Positions 1 to 11,297 of a stretch of DNA of 64,000 bases are shown here, piece after piece (positions within the stretch are counted from its first letter, which is position 1; each line of letters opens with the position of its first letter). The stretch is from Bathymodiolus brooksi. Lineage: Eukaryota; Mollusca; Bivalvia; Mytilida; Modiolidae. Below the pieces are notes generated by a model. It worked only from the letters and a program-made list of their open reading frames with translations. It was not told the DNA's origin and did no database searches. Location: the NCBI GenBank assembly GCA_963680875.1, contig OY804588.1:59718369-59782368 (forward strand), read 5' to 3'. The position numbers were made by a program, and so were the translations under genes.

Positions 1-26
1 TAGTTTTTCTGATGTCGAGATGGTAC

Positions 27-431
27 CTGTCAAAGATGGTGTTGTGAGTGAAGTAACAGATGATTCTGTTGGAGTTCCTGCTGATGTAGATATCGTCTCA
101 ACTGGAGTTCCTGCTGATGTAGATATCGTCTCAACTGGCGTTCCTACTGACGTAGATATCGTCTCAACTGGCGTTCCTACTGACGTAGATATCGTCTCAA
201 CTGGAGTTCCTGCTGATGTAGATATCGTCTCAACTGGAGTTCCTACTGATGTAGATATCGTCTCAACTGGAGTTCCTGCTGATGTAGATATTGTTTCAAC
301 TGGAGTTCCTGCTGATGTAGATATTGTTTCAACTGGAGTTCCTGCTGATGTAGATATCGTCTCAACTGGCGTTCCTACTGACGTAGATATCGTCTCAACT
401 GGCGTTACTGTTGAAATACCTGTTGTCTGAG
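27..431 (-). CDS. Mucin-like gene, exon E17 (most 3' exon seen; may run off the window)
   Basis: This is a Thr/Ser-rich exon made of about ten copies of an 11-residue unit, GTPVETISTSV, with V/A variation (33 bp). It is open on the minus strand for its whole length. The acceptor is TTTGAATTCAG before base 431, and the first complete codons read QTTGISTVTPVE. The frame continues through a less regular stretch (TPTESSVTSLTTPSLTG). A donor-like CAG/GTACC at base 27 would give 405 bases, a multiple of three with the same phase 1 at both ends as the other exons. The frame is also open to base 1, so the exon may continue outside the window. Its unit has the same length as that of E12-E14 but a different sequence. 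The role as an O-glycosylated mucin segment is inferred from composition. Confidence 0.6.
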
Positions 432-647
432 CTGAATTCAAAAGCAAATAAATAAAATGATATGATACATTTTTTTTTCTTTATGGCTGACATTTTGTCG
501 TTCTATGCTTGTCCTCTACACCTGACTGTCTCATTCAAATTCACTACCCTACGTTCACCCCCAGACCCCTTCTTCAATGTACAGCTTCTGATTACCCCTT
601 CGGTATCTTCAAACTTTCTTCAAACTTTCCAAGCAGCTGTTAAATAC
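432..647. other. Intron between E17 and E16 with a retroelement 3'-tail fragment
   Basis: The plus strand at about 525-632 carries the phrase 'cttctgattaccccttcgg' followed by 'tatcttcaaactttctt'. The same 3'-end motif ends the retroelement tails near 27.97, 34.38 and 46.23 kb. No exon is visible. Confidence 0.45.
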
Positions 648-812
648 CTTTTGTGGTGCTGGGAGTTTCGATACCAGTTGTTGTTTCAACCATAGTATAA
701 GTTATTATTTCTGTTGTTTCCTGTTCGGTTGTGGTGGTACCTCCAACAGTTGTTCTACTACCCGGCAGTCCAGTAATTGTGGCACCAGTAGATGTAGTTT
801 CTGGTGTTCGTT
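648..812 (-). CDS. Mucin-like gene, exon E16 (non-repetitive PTS linker)
   Basis: This 165-base exon (55 codons) has acceptor TTTACAAAATAG and donor AAAAG/GTATTT. It is phase 1 at both ends and open throughout. It reads ERTPETTSTGATITG, then LPGSRTTVGGTTTTEQETT, then EIITYTMVETTTG and IETPSTTK. The composition is about half Thr/Ser with some Gly, Pro and Glu, but it has no internal tandem repeat, unlike its neighbours. It probably represents an ancestral, unexpanded PTS exon. Its first codon is completed by the last G of E15 to give Glu. I recognise no folded domain. Confidence 0.65.
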
Positions 813-1135
813 CTATTTTGTAAACATATTTAACTAATTATTTGAACTAACAAATCAAACAGACTACGATATTGTGAAATAGTGTATGCAGTCCAACTTC
901 ATTGTGTCGAAGTCAATCATATATTCAAACAGATCCTCATGTAGCGGGTTAGATCCGCATTTGTAACCGATTTACCTTTACCTCCCAAATAGCCCATAAA
1001 ACCAAACAATGTTTATACACTGACTAAAAATGAATTTCATAACAATGATTCAATAAATTATGCGGACTGACCATTCATCCGGCCATTGTATTGTGCATGC
1101 TGATTGTCATCATCATCAGCAGAACTACAGAATGT
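813..1135. other. Intronic sequence between E16 and E15, nothing recognised
   Basis: This is AT-rich intronic sequence. The phrase 'caacttcattgtgtcgaagt' near 893-912 is the same motif that is tandemly repeated at 3395-3590. No other structure was seen. Confidence 0.4.
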
Positions 1136-1136
1136 A

Positions 1137-1315
1137 AACGTAGATATCAAATTCATCAGGTACGCCCCAAATCAAAAGATTGGAAAGCCAAATAATTTGA
1201 AATATGTTTGGGAGCAATAAAACCAAAGGACCTAAACAGGTTAGCAAAAATCGGCTAAGGTCACCTATGCCTGAGGGAAGAGAACCGTAGTTATTAATGC
1301 TTCTAAGATATAACT
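1137..1315. repeat. Interspersed repeat, family X (copy 1)
   Basis: This copy contains 'acgtagatatcaaattcatc', 'aggtacgcc', 'ccaaataatttgaaatat', 'gggagcaataaaaccaaagg' and 'cctatgcctgagggaagag' in that order. The same series occurs at 56363-56482 and continues at 56774-56840 on the other side of a MITE. A shorter start-only copy lies near 23005-23065. The order and spacing suggest the 3' tail of a retroelement, but no coding part is present. This copy provides the empty-site sequence for the 56.5-kb MITE. Confidence 0.55.
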
Positions 1316-1335
1316 GAAAGTAAACATGTCCTAGG

Positions 1336-1693
1336 CAGGGGCGGATTCAGTGGGGGGGGGGGGGGTCGCACCCGGCGCGCGCCCCCCCTAAAATTGGAAA
1401 AAATATGATTTTTTGGCGTAAAATCGTGATTTTTCACACGAAATACCCCAACAATTTTCGTGCCTCCCTCCGCAATTGAAAAAATATGATTTTTTGGCGT
1501 AAAATCGTGATTTTTCACACGAAATACCCCAACAATTTTCGCGCCTCCCTCCGCAATTGAAAAAATATGATTTTTTTGGCGTAAAATCGTGATTTTTCAC
1601 ACGAAATACCCCAAAAAATTTCGCACCTCCCTCCGCTCGGCGCAATTTTTTTAAGTGCGCCCCCCCTAACTTGAAATCCTGGATCCGCCCCTG
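1336..1693. mobile_element. Inverted-repeat MITE, CAGGGGCGGAT family, copy 1
   Basis: The left end reads CAGGGGCGGATTCAG followed by a poly-G run. The right end, read in reverse, is CAGGGGCGGATCCAGG followed by ATTTCAAGTTAGG. The CAGGG ends resemble those of hAT elements, but I could not find a clean 8-bp duplication (flanks ctagg / ctagc), so the superfamily is unsure. The interior holds an 81-82-bp module repeated three times, with 'gcgtaaaatcgtg' at 1416, 1497 and 1579. It has no coding capacity. Two sister copies at 47605 and 51308 carry a single module. Confidence 0.7.
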
Positions 1694-2280
1694 CTAGCGG
1701 TATCGATTGTGCCTTTTTGTGTTTTTTTTATTAGATTTTGGAACTGTTCTGACAGTGTGGTACTTTTTGTTTCTCATTTTGTCACTCTGACAAGAAAACT
1801 ATCAACGTTTCTTTCACAATATCTTTCTTAAACAGAAACCCACTTCAAAGTGCATGTACAAATGAATTATTCACAATTTTTAACAGATGTGCATGTTGAA
1901 TACAATAGTTTAAACTGTGTTGTGCTACTCGACGGCAAATATATTAAAATTATTAATGGCAAGATATGAATGGTAGTATACACAAAAAATGTATACAAAT
2001 TAGACTAAAAAATGATCCAGAAAACCTACAGATATAATATTAGAGGGCATGTTACAAAGACATGTGTTGATATATAGCATATACAATTGGTTGAAAATAG
2101 CATCATTATAAGGGACATATCGAAAGAAAATCAATTGGATGACAGTGCACAAAAATTATGAAATAACAGCCAACGCAACAAAAGGGAGAAGAGAAGTGAG
2201 GGCGGATCGTGACCCTTGGCTAGCGAATATGTGGCTTAATATACATTTAATTAATATTTTCTATATAATTAATTTGATAC
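1694..2280. other. Intronic sequence upstream of E15, nothing recognised
   Basis: This is AT-rich sequence between the MITE and the E15 donor. No exon, repeat or RNA signal was found. Confidence 0.4.
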
Positions 2281-3009
2281 CTGTCGTTTCTACATGAGTT
2301 GTTGGGTAAGTCTTTGATGGTGTACTGGGTGTGGTTGTCTCCCCTGTTGTTACTGTTGATATCGTGGTCTCAGTTTGGGTTGTTGGGTAAGTCTTAGATG
2401 GTGTACTGGGTGTGGTTGTCTCCCCTGTTGTTACTGTTGATATCGTGGTCTCAGTTTGGGTTGTTGGGTAAGTCTTAGATGGTGTACTGGGTGTGGTTGT
2501 CTCCCCTGTTGTTACTGTTGATATCGTGGTCTCAGTTTGGGTTGTTGGGTAAGTCTTAGATGGTGTACTGGGTGTGGTTGTCTCAACTGGTGTAACCGTT
2601 GATACTGTGGTCTCAGTTGGAGTTGTTGGGTAAGTCTTAGATGGTGTACTGGGTGTGGTTGTCTCAACTGGTGTAACCGTTGATACTGTGGTCTCAGTTG
2701 GAGTTGTTGGGTAAGTCTTTGATGGTGTACTGGGTGTGGTTGTCTCAACTGGTGTTACTGTTGATATCGTGGTCTCACTTTGGGTTGTTGAGAAAGTCTC
2801 TGATGGTGTACTGGGTGTGGTTGTCTCCCCTGTTGTTACTGTTGATATCGTGGTCTCAGTTTGAGTTGTTGAGAAAGTCTCCGATGGTGTACTGGATGTG
2901 GTTGTCTCAAATGGTGTTACCGTTGATACTGTGGTCTCAGTTGGGGTTGTTGGGTAAGTCTTTGATGGCGTACTGGGTGTGGTTGTCTCCACTGGTGTTA
3001 CTGTGGATT
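2281..3009 (-). CDS. Mucin-like gene, exon E15: nine copies of the 27-residue core unit
   Basis: This 729-base exon equals exactly 9 x 81 bp. The acceptor is ATATATTTTAG and the donor CGACAG/GTATCA; both ends are phase 1. Each 27-residue unit reads TVTxxETTTPSTPSK followed by TYPTTxTETTIS, with Q/P/S exchanges and K/E at the SK position. About 60% of residues are Thr, Ser or Pro, as in mucin O-glycosylation domains, and there is no Cys. The same 27-residue unit reappears as isolated cores inside E12, E13 and E14, where its last third has been amplified as the 11-residue repeat. E15 therefore looks like the simplest member of this exon group. The first codon is Glu, completed by the last G of E14. 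Confidence 0.8.
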
Positions 3010-3394
3010 CTAAAATATATTCAAAATGTCATCTCATTAGAGTAACATGATCGTTTTCTTTATATTTTTCTGTCAAACTTATTGCCGTACGATTCTTCTT
3101 TTTCAATCTCAAAGACATTTTGTAGTGCTAGCTCTTATATATTTTATTGCAAAAATGAAAGCGATACTTTTTTATTCCCTGTACTTGTTAACCGCTTGCT
3201 TACACTTAAGTGTACACAAATAAGTAAACACATCCATATTGTTTCAACTATTGATTGTTTATAATCATTCAGAAGTTATGATGTTAAGCATTACTCTGTT
3301 TTGCAACAAAAGTTTGAAGATACCAACAGGGTAATCAAAAACGGTAAATCAAAGAAGGGAAGATATCGATATTATGATACACTGGTATCTCAAC

Positions 3395-3590
3395 TCTGTA
3401 TACATTCTAACTTCGGTGTGTCAAAGTCAATGGGACACATTTACATTTAACCTTTGTTGTTGTTGTGTTGAGGTCAATGGGACACATTTACATTCCATCT
3501 TCGTTATGTCGAAAACAATGAGACATTTACATTTCAACTTCGTTGTGTCGAAGTCAATGACACATATTTACATTCCAACTTCGTACTTAC
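3395..3590. repeat. Imperfect tandem repeat, about 50 bp x 4
   Basis: Each unit contains 'gtcaatgggacacatttaca' followed by an 'aacttcgttgtgtcgaa'-like segment. Units differ by substitutions and small indels. A solo piece of the unit lies near 890-920. Confidence 0.6.
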
Positions 3591-3732
3591 TTCGAGTTAT
3601 CCAAGGATATGGCATATGAGTGAATTAGGGAAACTGCTGCTTTACTATGTCTATGTATTTTATCAACTGTCTCACTTTGGATACGAAGTCCAAAGCAGCT
3701 CTTGCCATATGATTATTTCATTGATGATACAA

Positions 3733-3917
3733 AGGGGTTAGTGGTTAGGGTAATAGCGCTTAATGCCACTTTCAACAATATTTCAGTTATATCGTGGCGG
3801 TCAGTTTTATTGATGGAGGAAACTGGAGTACTAGGAGAAAACAACTGACCTGCCATAAGTCACTGACAAACTTTATCACATAATGTTGTATCGAGTACAC
3901 CTCGCCATGCATTTCTA
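3733..3917 (-). repeat. tRNA-derived SINE, family A, partial
   Basis: The conserved body reads 'cactttcaacaatatttcag', 'ttatatcgtggcggtcag', 'gtcactgacaaactttatc' and 'gttgtatcgagtacacctcg'. The tRNA-like head with the B box is missing; the element breaks off at about 3917. It is in the same orientation as the copies at 45029 and 51861. Confidence 0.75.
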
Positions 3918-4237
3918 AATAACTGAGGATTCAAAGAACAAACATACTAACCTACCATTGACTATAAAAACAGCCAATCACTTTAACCTATTAGAATTAT
4001 ACATGTATACCTAATTTGTAATAAAACAAATGTTCATATGGAGTTCCGCCATCGCTTCAATACTGTGCTACTCGAAGATAAAATCGTGAACAGGATATTA
4101 TTGGCCTATATTAGCACAGACTGTTTAAGTTGGAGTCAGAAATGGTACGGACTATTTACTGGTATAATAGGCTAAGACTTTCACTAAGTCCCGATGTCCG
4201 CTTATATTAATAAAATAACAACAGTAAAAAGAAATAC

Positions 4238-6439
4238 CTGTAGTAGTTCTTTCTGTCGCAGTGACTGTTGATATTGTGGTTTGTTCTGTCGGAGTGACTG
4301 TTGATATTGTGGTTTGTTCTGTCGGAGTGACTGTTGATATTGTGGTTTGTTCTGATGGAGTGACTGTTGATATTGTGGTTAGTTCTGTCGGAGTGACTGT
4401 TGATATTGTGGTTAGTTCTGTCGGAGTGACTGTTGATATTGTGGTTTGTTCTGTCGGAGTAACAGTTGATATTGTGGTCCCTTCTGTCGGAGTGACTGTT
4501 GATATTGTGGTTCGTTCTGTCGGAGTAACTGTTGATATTGTAGTTATTTCTGTTGGAGTAACTGTTGATATTGTGGTCCCTTCTGTCGGAGTGACTGTTG
4601 ATATTGTGGTTCGTTCTGTCGGAGTAACTGTTGATATTGTAGTTATTTCTGTTGGAGTAACTGTTGATATTGTGGTCCCTTCTGTTGGAGTGACTGTTGA
4701 TATTGTTGTTCCTTCTGTTGGAGTGACTGTTGATATTGTAGTTCCTTCTGTCTGAGTGACTGTTGATATTGTAGTTCCTTCTGTCGGAGTAACTGTTGAT
4801 ATTGTGGTTCCTTCTGTTGGAGTAACTGTTGATATTGTGGTTCCTTCTGATAGCGTAACTGTTGATATTGTGGTTCCTTCTGTCTGAGTGACTGTTGATA
4901 TTGTGGTTACTTCTGTTGGAGTAATTGTTGATATTGTGGTTCCTTCTGTCGGAGTAACTGTTGATATTGTTGTTCCTTCTGTCGGAGTAACTGTTGATAT
5001 TGTAGTTCCTTCTGTTTCAGTGACTGTTGATATTGAGACCTCAGTTGGAGTTGTTGGGTAAGTCTTTGATGGTGTACTGGGTGTGGTTGTCTCCACTGTT
5101 GTTACTGTTCCTATAGTTGTTCCTTCTGATGGAGTAACTGTTGATATTGTGGTTCCTTCTGTCTGAGTGGCTGTTGATATTGTTGTTCCTTCTGTCTGAG
5201 TGACTGTTGATATTGTGGTTCCTTCTGTTGGAGTGATTGTTGATATTGTGGTTCCTTCTGTCGGAGTAACTGTTGATATTGTAGTTATTTCTGTTGGAGT
5301 AACTGTTGATATTGTGGTTCCTTCTGTCTGAGTGGCTGTTGATATTGTTGTTCCTTCTGACTGAGTGACTGTTGATATTGTGGTTCCTTCTGTTGGAGTG
5401 ACTGTTGATATTGTAGTTATTTCTGATGGAGTGACTGTTGATATTGTAGTTATTTCTGTCGGAGTAACTGTTGATATTGTGGTTCCTTCTGTTGGAGTAA
5501 CTGTTGATATTGTGGTTCCTTCTGTCGGAGTGACTGTTGATATTGTGGTTCTCTCTGTTGGGGTGACTGTTGATATTGTGGTTCCTTCTGTCGAAGTAAC
5601 TGTTGATATTGTGGTTCCTTCTGTTGGAGTAACTGTTGATATTGTGGTTCCTTCTGTTGGAGTAACTGTTGATATTGTGGTTCCTTCTGTTGGAGTAACT
5701 GTTGATATTGTTGTTTCTTCTGTTGGAGTAGCTGTTGGTATTGTGGTTCCTTCTGTTGCAGTAACTGTTGATATTGTGGTTCCTTCTGTTGGAGTAACTG
5801 TTGATATTGTGGTTCCTTCTGTTGGAGTAACTGTTGATATTGTGGTTCCTTCTGTTGGAGTAACTGTTGATATTGTTGTTCCTTCTGTTGGAGTAGCTGT
5901 TGGTATTGTGGTTCCTTCTGTTGGAGTAACTGTTGATATTGTGGTTCCCTCTGTTGGAGTAACTGTTGATATTGTGGTTCCTTCTGTCGGAGTGACAGTT
6001 GATATTGTAGTTTCTGTTGGAGTTGTTGGGTAAGTTTTAGATGGTGTACTTGCTGTGGTTGTCTCCACTGTTGTTACAGTTGATATTGTGGTTCCTTCTG
6101 TTGGAGTAACTGTTGATATTGTGGTTCCTTCTGTTGGAGTAACTGTTGATATTGTGGTTCCTTCTGTTGAAGTAACTGTTGATATTGTGGTTCCTTCTGT
6201 TGGAGTGACTGTTGATAGTGTGGTTCCTTCTGTTGGAGTAACTGTTGATATTGTGGTTCCTTCTGTCGGAGTGACAGTTGATATTGTGGTTCCTTCTGTT
6301 GGAGTGACAGTTGATATTGTGGTTCCTTCTGTCAGAGTGACTGTTGATATTGTGGTTCCTTCTGTTGGAGTAACTGTTGATATTGTGGTTCCTTCTGTTG
6401 GAGTAACTGTTGATATTGTAGTTATTTCTGATGGAGTGA
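4238..6439 (-). CDS. Mucin-like gene, exon E14: 11-residue Thr repeat array
   Basis: This 2,202-base exon (734 codons) is open throughout. The acceptor is ATTAACAG before 6439 and the donor CTACAG/GTATTT; both ends are phase 1. Nearly all of it is an 11-residue (33-bp) unit, TTISTVTPTEG, with E/G/I/R/Q/L/K exchanges at the last position and S for T in PTE/PSE. Two 27-residue core units (ETTTxSTPSKTYPTT) lie near 5040-5100 and 6015-6075. Six of 11 residues in the unit are Thr or Ser. The units are more diverged here than in E13 and E12, which suggests an older array. E14 and its intron belong to a tandemly duplicated intron-exon block with E13 and E12. Confidence 0.8.
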
Positions 6440-7148
6440 CTGTTAATATATAGATTCAAGTATCAATTGTCTTAAATTATAAAAACATGATTTTAACTAT
6501 CACTCTGTTTTTCAAAATAATAACTTACTTATTGATGTTCATTTCCAAATACCTGATGCTTTAAAGATAAAATACACTATGCAATCAGTGTCTATCACCA
6601 CTAACATTTTTGAGTTTGAACCCTGTTCAGGTGAGGTGTACTCTGGTTTCCTCCCTCAATAAAACTGACAGCCACGATATAACTAAAATACTGTTGAAAG
6701 TGGCATTAAGAACCATAAATCCAATCAAATCAAATACACTAGCATCTCAAAATCAGGGTGATAGTGGAATTATAATTGACTGTAAAGACAGCTAATCACC
6801 TTAATATAATCATCTTTCAATTATACATTAATTTCTTCAATACTATGCTTGATTGATTGGTGTTTAATGCCAACTTTAGCAGTATTTCAACTATATCGTG
6901 GCGTGTCAATACTATACTGCTCGAAGACAAAATCATGAACTGGACAAAGGAAAAGATAGTATTATACCGTATAAGCACAGTGTGTGTAATTTCGAGTTAG
7001 AAATGCCATGGTATGCCTACTGGTATAATAATCTAACACAATCAACAAGTCTCAATATAGATTTCATGTTCCTGTAATTTGGTGATCCGGTTTTATTAAT
7101 AATCACATTTAAATGTCATTCTTTCACAATAAATTAAAATGAAAATAC
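6440..7148. other. Intron between E14 and E13, duplicated
   Basis: It is near-identical over most of its length to the intron at 11298-11976, including the sequence after the acceptor ('caattgtcttaaattataaa'), the SINE remnant and the donor flank. The distal part (6790-7148) is also recognisable in diverged form at 3960-4237. Confidence 0.75.
6580..6735 (+). repeat. SINE family A remnant (duplicate of 11436-11588)
   Basis: It contains 'atgcaatcagtgtctatcac', a degraded B box (gagtttgaaccctg), and then 'cctccctcaataaaactgac' and 'cacgatataactaaa', with the middle of the body deleted. The same deletion is present at 11436-11588, so the two arose by segmental duplication rather than by independent insertion. 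Confidence 0.7.
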
Positions 7149-10100
7149 CTGTAGTAGTTGGAGTGACTGTTGATATTGTGGTTCCTTCTGTTGGAGTGAC
7201 TGTTGATATTGTGGTTCCTTCTGTTGGAGTGACTGTTGATATTGTGGTTCCTTCTGTTGGAGTGACTGTTGATATTGTAGTTATTTCTGATGGAGTAACT
7301 GTTGATATTGTGGTTCCTTCTGTTGGAGTAACTGTTGATATTGTGGTTATTTCTGTTGGAGTGACTGTTGATATTGTGGTTCCTTCTGTTGGAGTAACAG
7401 TTGATCTTGTGGTTCCTTCTGTCGGAGTAACTGTTGATATTGTGGTTCCTTCTGTTGGAGTGACTGTTGATATTGTGGTTCCTTCTGTTGGAGTGACTGT
7501 TGATATTGTAGTTATTTCTGATGGAGTAACTGTTGATATTGTGGTTCCTTCTGTTGGAGTAACTGTTGATATTGTGGTTCCTTCTGTTGGAGTGACTGTT
7601 GATATTGTGGTTCCTTCTGTTGGAGTGACTGTTGATATTGTGGTTCCTTCTGTTGGAGTGACTGTTGATATTGTAGTTATTTCTGTTGGAGTGACTGTTG
7701 ATATTGTGGTTCCTTCTGTCGGAGTGACAGTTGATATTGTGGTTCCTTCTGTTGGAGTGACTGTTGATATTGTAGTTATTTCTGATGGAGTAACTGTTGA
7801 TATTGTGGTTCCTTCTGTTGGAGTAACTGTTGATATTGTGGTTCCTTCTGTTGGAGTAACTGTTGATATTGTGGTTCCTTTTGTTGGAGTAACTGTTGAT
7901 ATTGTGGTTCCCTCTGTTGGAGTAACTGTTGATATTGTGGTTCCTTCTGTTGGAGTGACTGTTGATATAGTGGTTCCTTCTGTTTGAGTAACTGTTGATA
8001 TTGTGGTTCCTTCTGTCGGAGTGACAGTTGATATTGTAGTTTCTGTTGGAGTTGTTGGGTACGTTTTAGATGGTGTACTTGCTGTGGTTGTCTCCACTGT
8101 TGTTACAGTTGATCTTGTGGTTCCTTCTGTTGGAGTAATTGTTGAAATTGTGGTTCCTTCTGTTGGAGTAACTGTTGATATTGTGGTTCCTTCTGTTGGA
8201 GTAACTGTTGATATTGTGGTTCCTTCTGTTGGAGTAACTGTTGATATTGTGGTTCCTTCTGTTGGAGTAACTGTTGATATTGTGGTTCCTTCTGTTGGAG
8301 TGACTGTTGATATTGTGGTTCTTTCTGTTGGAGTGACTGTTGATATTGTGGTTCCTTCTGTTGGAGTGACAGTTGATATTGTGGTTCTTTCTGTTGGAGT
8401 AACTGTTGATATTGTAGTTATTTCTGATGGAGTGACTGTTGATATAGTGGTTTCAGTTGGAGTTGTTGGGTAAGTCTTAGATGGTGTACTTGCTGTGGTT
8501 GTCTCCACTGTTGTTACAGTTGATTTTGTGGTTCCTTCTGTTGGAGTAATTGTTGATATTGTGGTTCCTTCTGTTGGAGTAATTGTTGATATTGTGGTTC
8601 CTTCTGTCGGAGTAACTGTTGATATTGTGGTTTCTTCTGTTGGAGTAACTGTTGATATTGTGGTTCCTTCTGTTGGGGTAATTGTTGATATTGTGGTTCC
8701 TTCTGTAGGAGTGACTGTTGATATTGTGGTTCCTTCTGTTGGAGTGACTGTTGATATTGTGGTTCCTTCTGTCGGAGTAACTGTTGATATTGTGGTTCCT
8801 TCTGTTGGAGTGACTGTTGATATTGTGGTTCCTTCCGTTGGAGTGACTGTTGATATTGTGGTTCCTTCTGTTGGAGTAACTGTTGATATTGTGGTTCCTT
8901 CTGTTTGAGTAACTGTTGATATTGTTGTTCCTTCTGTTGGAGTGACTGTTGATATTGTGGTTCCTTCTGTTGGAGTAACTGTTGATATTGTGGTTCCTTC
9001 TGTCGGAGTGACAGTTGATATTGTAGTTTCTGTTGGAGTTGTTGGGTAAGTTTTAGATGGTGTACTTGCTGTGGTTGTCTCCACTGTTGTTAAAGTTGAT
9101 ATTGTAGTTCCTTCTGTTGGAGTAACAGTTGATATTGTGGTTCCTTCTGTTGGAGTGACTGTTGATATTGTGGTTCCTTCTGTTGGAGTGACTGTTGATA
9201 TTGTGGTTCCTTCTGTCGGAGTGACTGTTGATATTGTGGTTCCTTCTGTTGGAGTGACTGTTGATATTGTGGTTCCTTCTGTCGGAGTAACTGTTGATAT
9301 TGTGGTTCCTTCTGTTGGAGTGACTGTTGATATTGTGGTTCCTTCTGTTGGAGTGACTGTTGATATTGTGGTTCCTTCTGTTGGAGTAACTGTTGATATT
9401 GTGGTTCCTTCTGTTGGAGTAACTGTTGATATTGTTGTTCCTTCTGTTGGAGTGACTGTTGATATTGTGGTTCCTTCTGTTGGAGTAACTGTTGATATTG
9501 TGGTTCCTTCTGTCGGAGTGACAGTTGATATTGTAGTTTCTGTTGGAGTTGTTGGGTAAGTTTTAGATGGTGTACTTGCTGTGGTTGTCTCAACTGTTGT
9601 TAAAGTTGATATTGTAGTTCTTTCTGTTGGAGTGACTGTTGATATTGTGGTTCCTTCTGTTGGAGTAACAGTTGATATTGTGGTTCCTTCTGTTGGAGTG
9701 CCTGTTGATATTGTGGTTCCTTCTGTTGGAGTGACTGTTGATATTGTGGTTCCTTCTGTCGGAGTGACTGTTGATATTGTGGTTCCTTCTGTTGCAGTGA
9801 CTGTTGATATTGTGGTTCCTTCTGTTGCAGTGACTGTTGATATTGTGGTTCTTTCTGTTGGAGTAACTGTTGATATTGTAGTTATTTCTGATGGAGTGAC
9901 TGTTGATATAGTGGTTTCAGTTGGAGTTGTTGGGTAAGTCTTAGATGGTGTACTTGCTGTGGTTGTTTCCACTGTTGTTACAGTTGATATTGTGGTTCCT
10001 TCTGTTGGAGTAATTGTTGATATTGTGGTTCCTTCTGTTGGAGTAATTGTTGATATTGTGGTTCCTTCTGTCGGAGTAACTGTTGATATTGTGGTTCCTT

Positions 10101-11297
10101 CTGTTGGAGTAATTGTTGATATTGTGGTTCCTTCTGTCGGAGTAACTGTTGATATTGTGGTTCCTTCTGTTGGAGTAACTGTTGATATTGTGGTTCCTTC
10201 TGTCGGAGTAACTGTTGATATTGTGGTTCCTTCTGTCGGAGTAATTGTTGATATTGTGGTTCCTTCTGTCGGAGTAACTGTTGATATTGTGGTTCCTTCT
10301 GTTGGAGTAATTGTTGATATTGTGGTTCCTTCTGTTGGAGTAACTGTTGATATTGTGGTTCCTTCTGTTGGAGTAATTGTTGATATTGTGGTTCCTTCTG
10401 TCGGAGTAACTGTTGATATTGTGGTTCTTTCTGTTGGAGTAACTGTTGATATTGTAGTTATTTCTGATGGAGTAACTGTTGATATAGTTGTTTCAGTTGG
10501 AGTTGTTGGATAGGTCTTAGATGGTGTACTTGCTGTGGTTGTCTCCACTGTTGTTACAGTTGATATTGTGGTTCCTTCTGTTGGAGTAACTGTAGATATT
10601 GTTGTTCCTTCAGTTGGAGTGACTGTTGATATTGTGGTTCCTTCTGTCGGAGTAACTGTTGATATTGTGGTTCCTTCTGTTGGAGTAATTGTTGATATTG
10701 TGGTTCCTTCTGTCGGAGTAACTGTTGATATTGTGGTTCCTTCTGTCGGAGTAACTGTTGATATTGTGGTTCCTTCTGTCGGAGTAATTGTTGATTTTGT
10801 GGTTCCTTCTGTCGGAGTAACTGTTGATATTGTGGTTCCTTCTGTTGGAGTAACTGTTGATATTGTGGTTCTTTCTGTTGGAGTAACTGTTGATATTGTA
10901 GTTATTTCTGATGGAGTGACTGTTGATATTGTGGTTCTTTCTGTCGGAGTGACTGTTGATATTGTAGTTCTTTCTGTCGGAGTGACTGTTGATATTGTGG
11001 TTCCTTCTGTCGGAGTGACAGTTGATATTGTGGTTTCAGTCGGAGTTGTTGGATAAGTTTTAGATGGTGTACTTGCTGTGGTTGTCTCCACTGTTGTTAC
11101 TGTTGATATTGTGGTTCCTTCTGTAGGAGTAACTGTTGATATTGTGGTTCCTTCTGTTGGAGTAACTGTTGATATTGTTGTTCCCTCTGTTGGAGTGACT
11201 GTTGATAATGTGGTTCCTTCTGTTGGAGTAACTGTTGATATCGTGGTTCCTTCTGTTGGAGTAACTGTTGATATTGTAGTTATTTCTGATGGAGTGA
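7149..11297 (-). CDS. Mucin-like gene, exon E13: 33-bp/81-bp repeat array
   Basis: This 4,149-base exon (1,383 codons) is open throughout. The acceptor is ATATTAACAG and the donor CTACAG/GTATTT; both ends are phase 1. It is an array of the 11-residue unit TTISTVTPTEG interrupted by seven 27-residue cores (ETTTASTPSKTYPTT then PTETTISTVT). Counted at a fixed point in each core (8084, 8495, 9071, 9581, 9959, 10535, 11078), every interval equals 81 bp plus a whole number of 33-bp units: 10, 15, 13, 9, 15 and 14. There are no cysteines. Its product would be a long, extended, O-glycosylated rod. Confidence 0.85.

Larger units (their letters stand above)
3010..4237. other. Intron between E15 and E14
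   Basis: It contains a retroelement-tail fragment in reverse (about 3305-3350, 'gtttgaagataccaacaggg'), the imperfect tandem array at 3395-3590 and a SINE at 3733-3917. Bases 3960-4237 are a diverged copy of the sequence just downstream of E13 (6790-7148), including the splice-donor context. No exon was seen. Confidence 0.5.
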
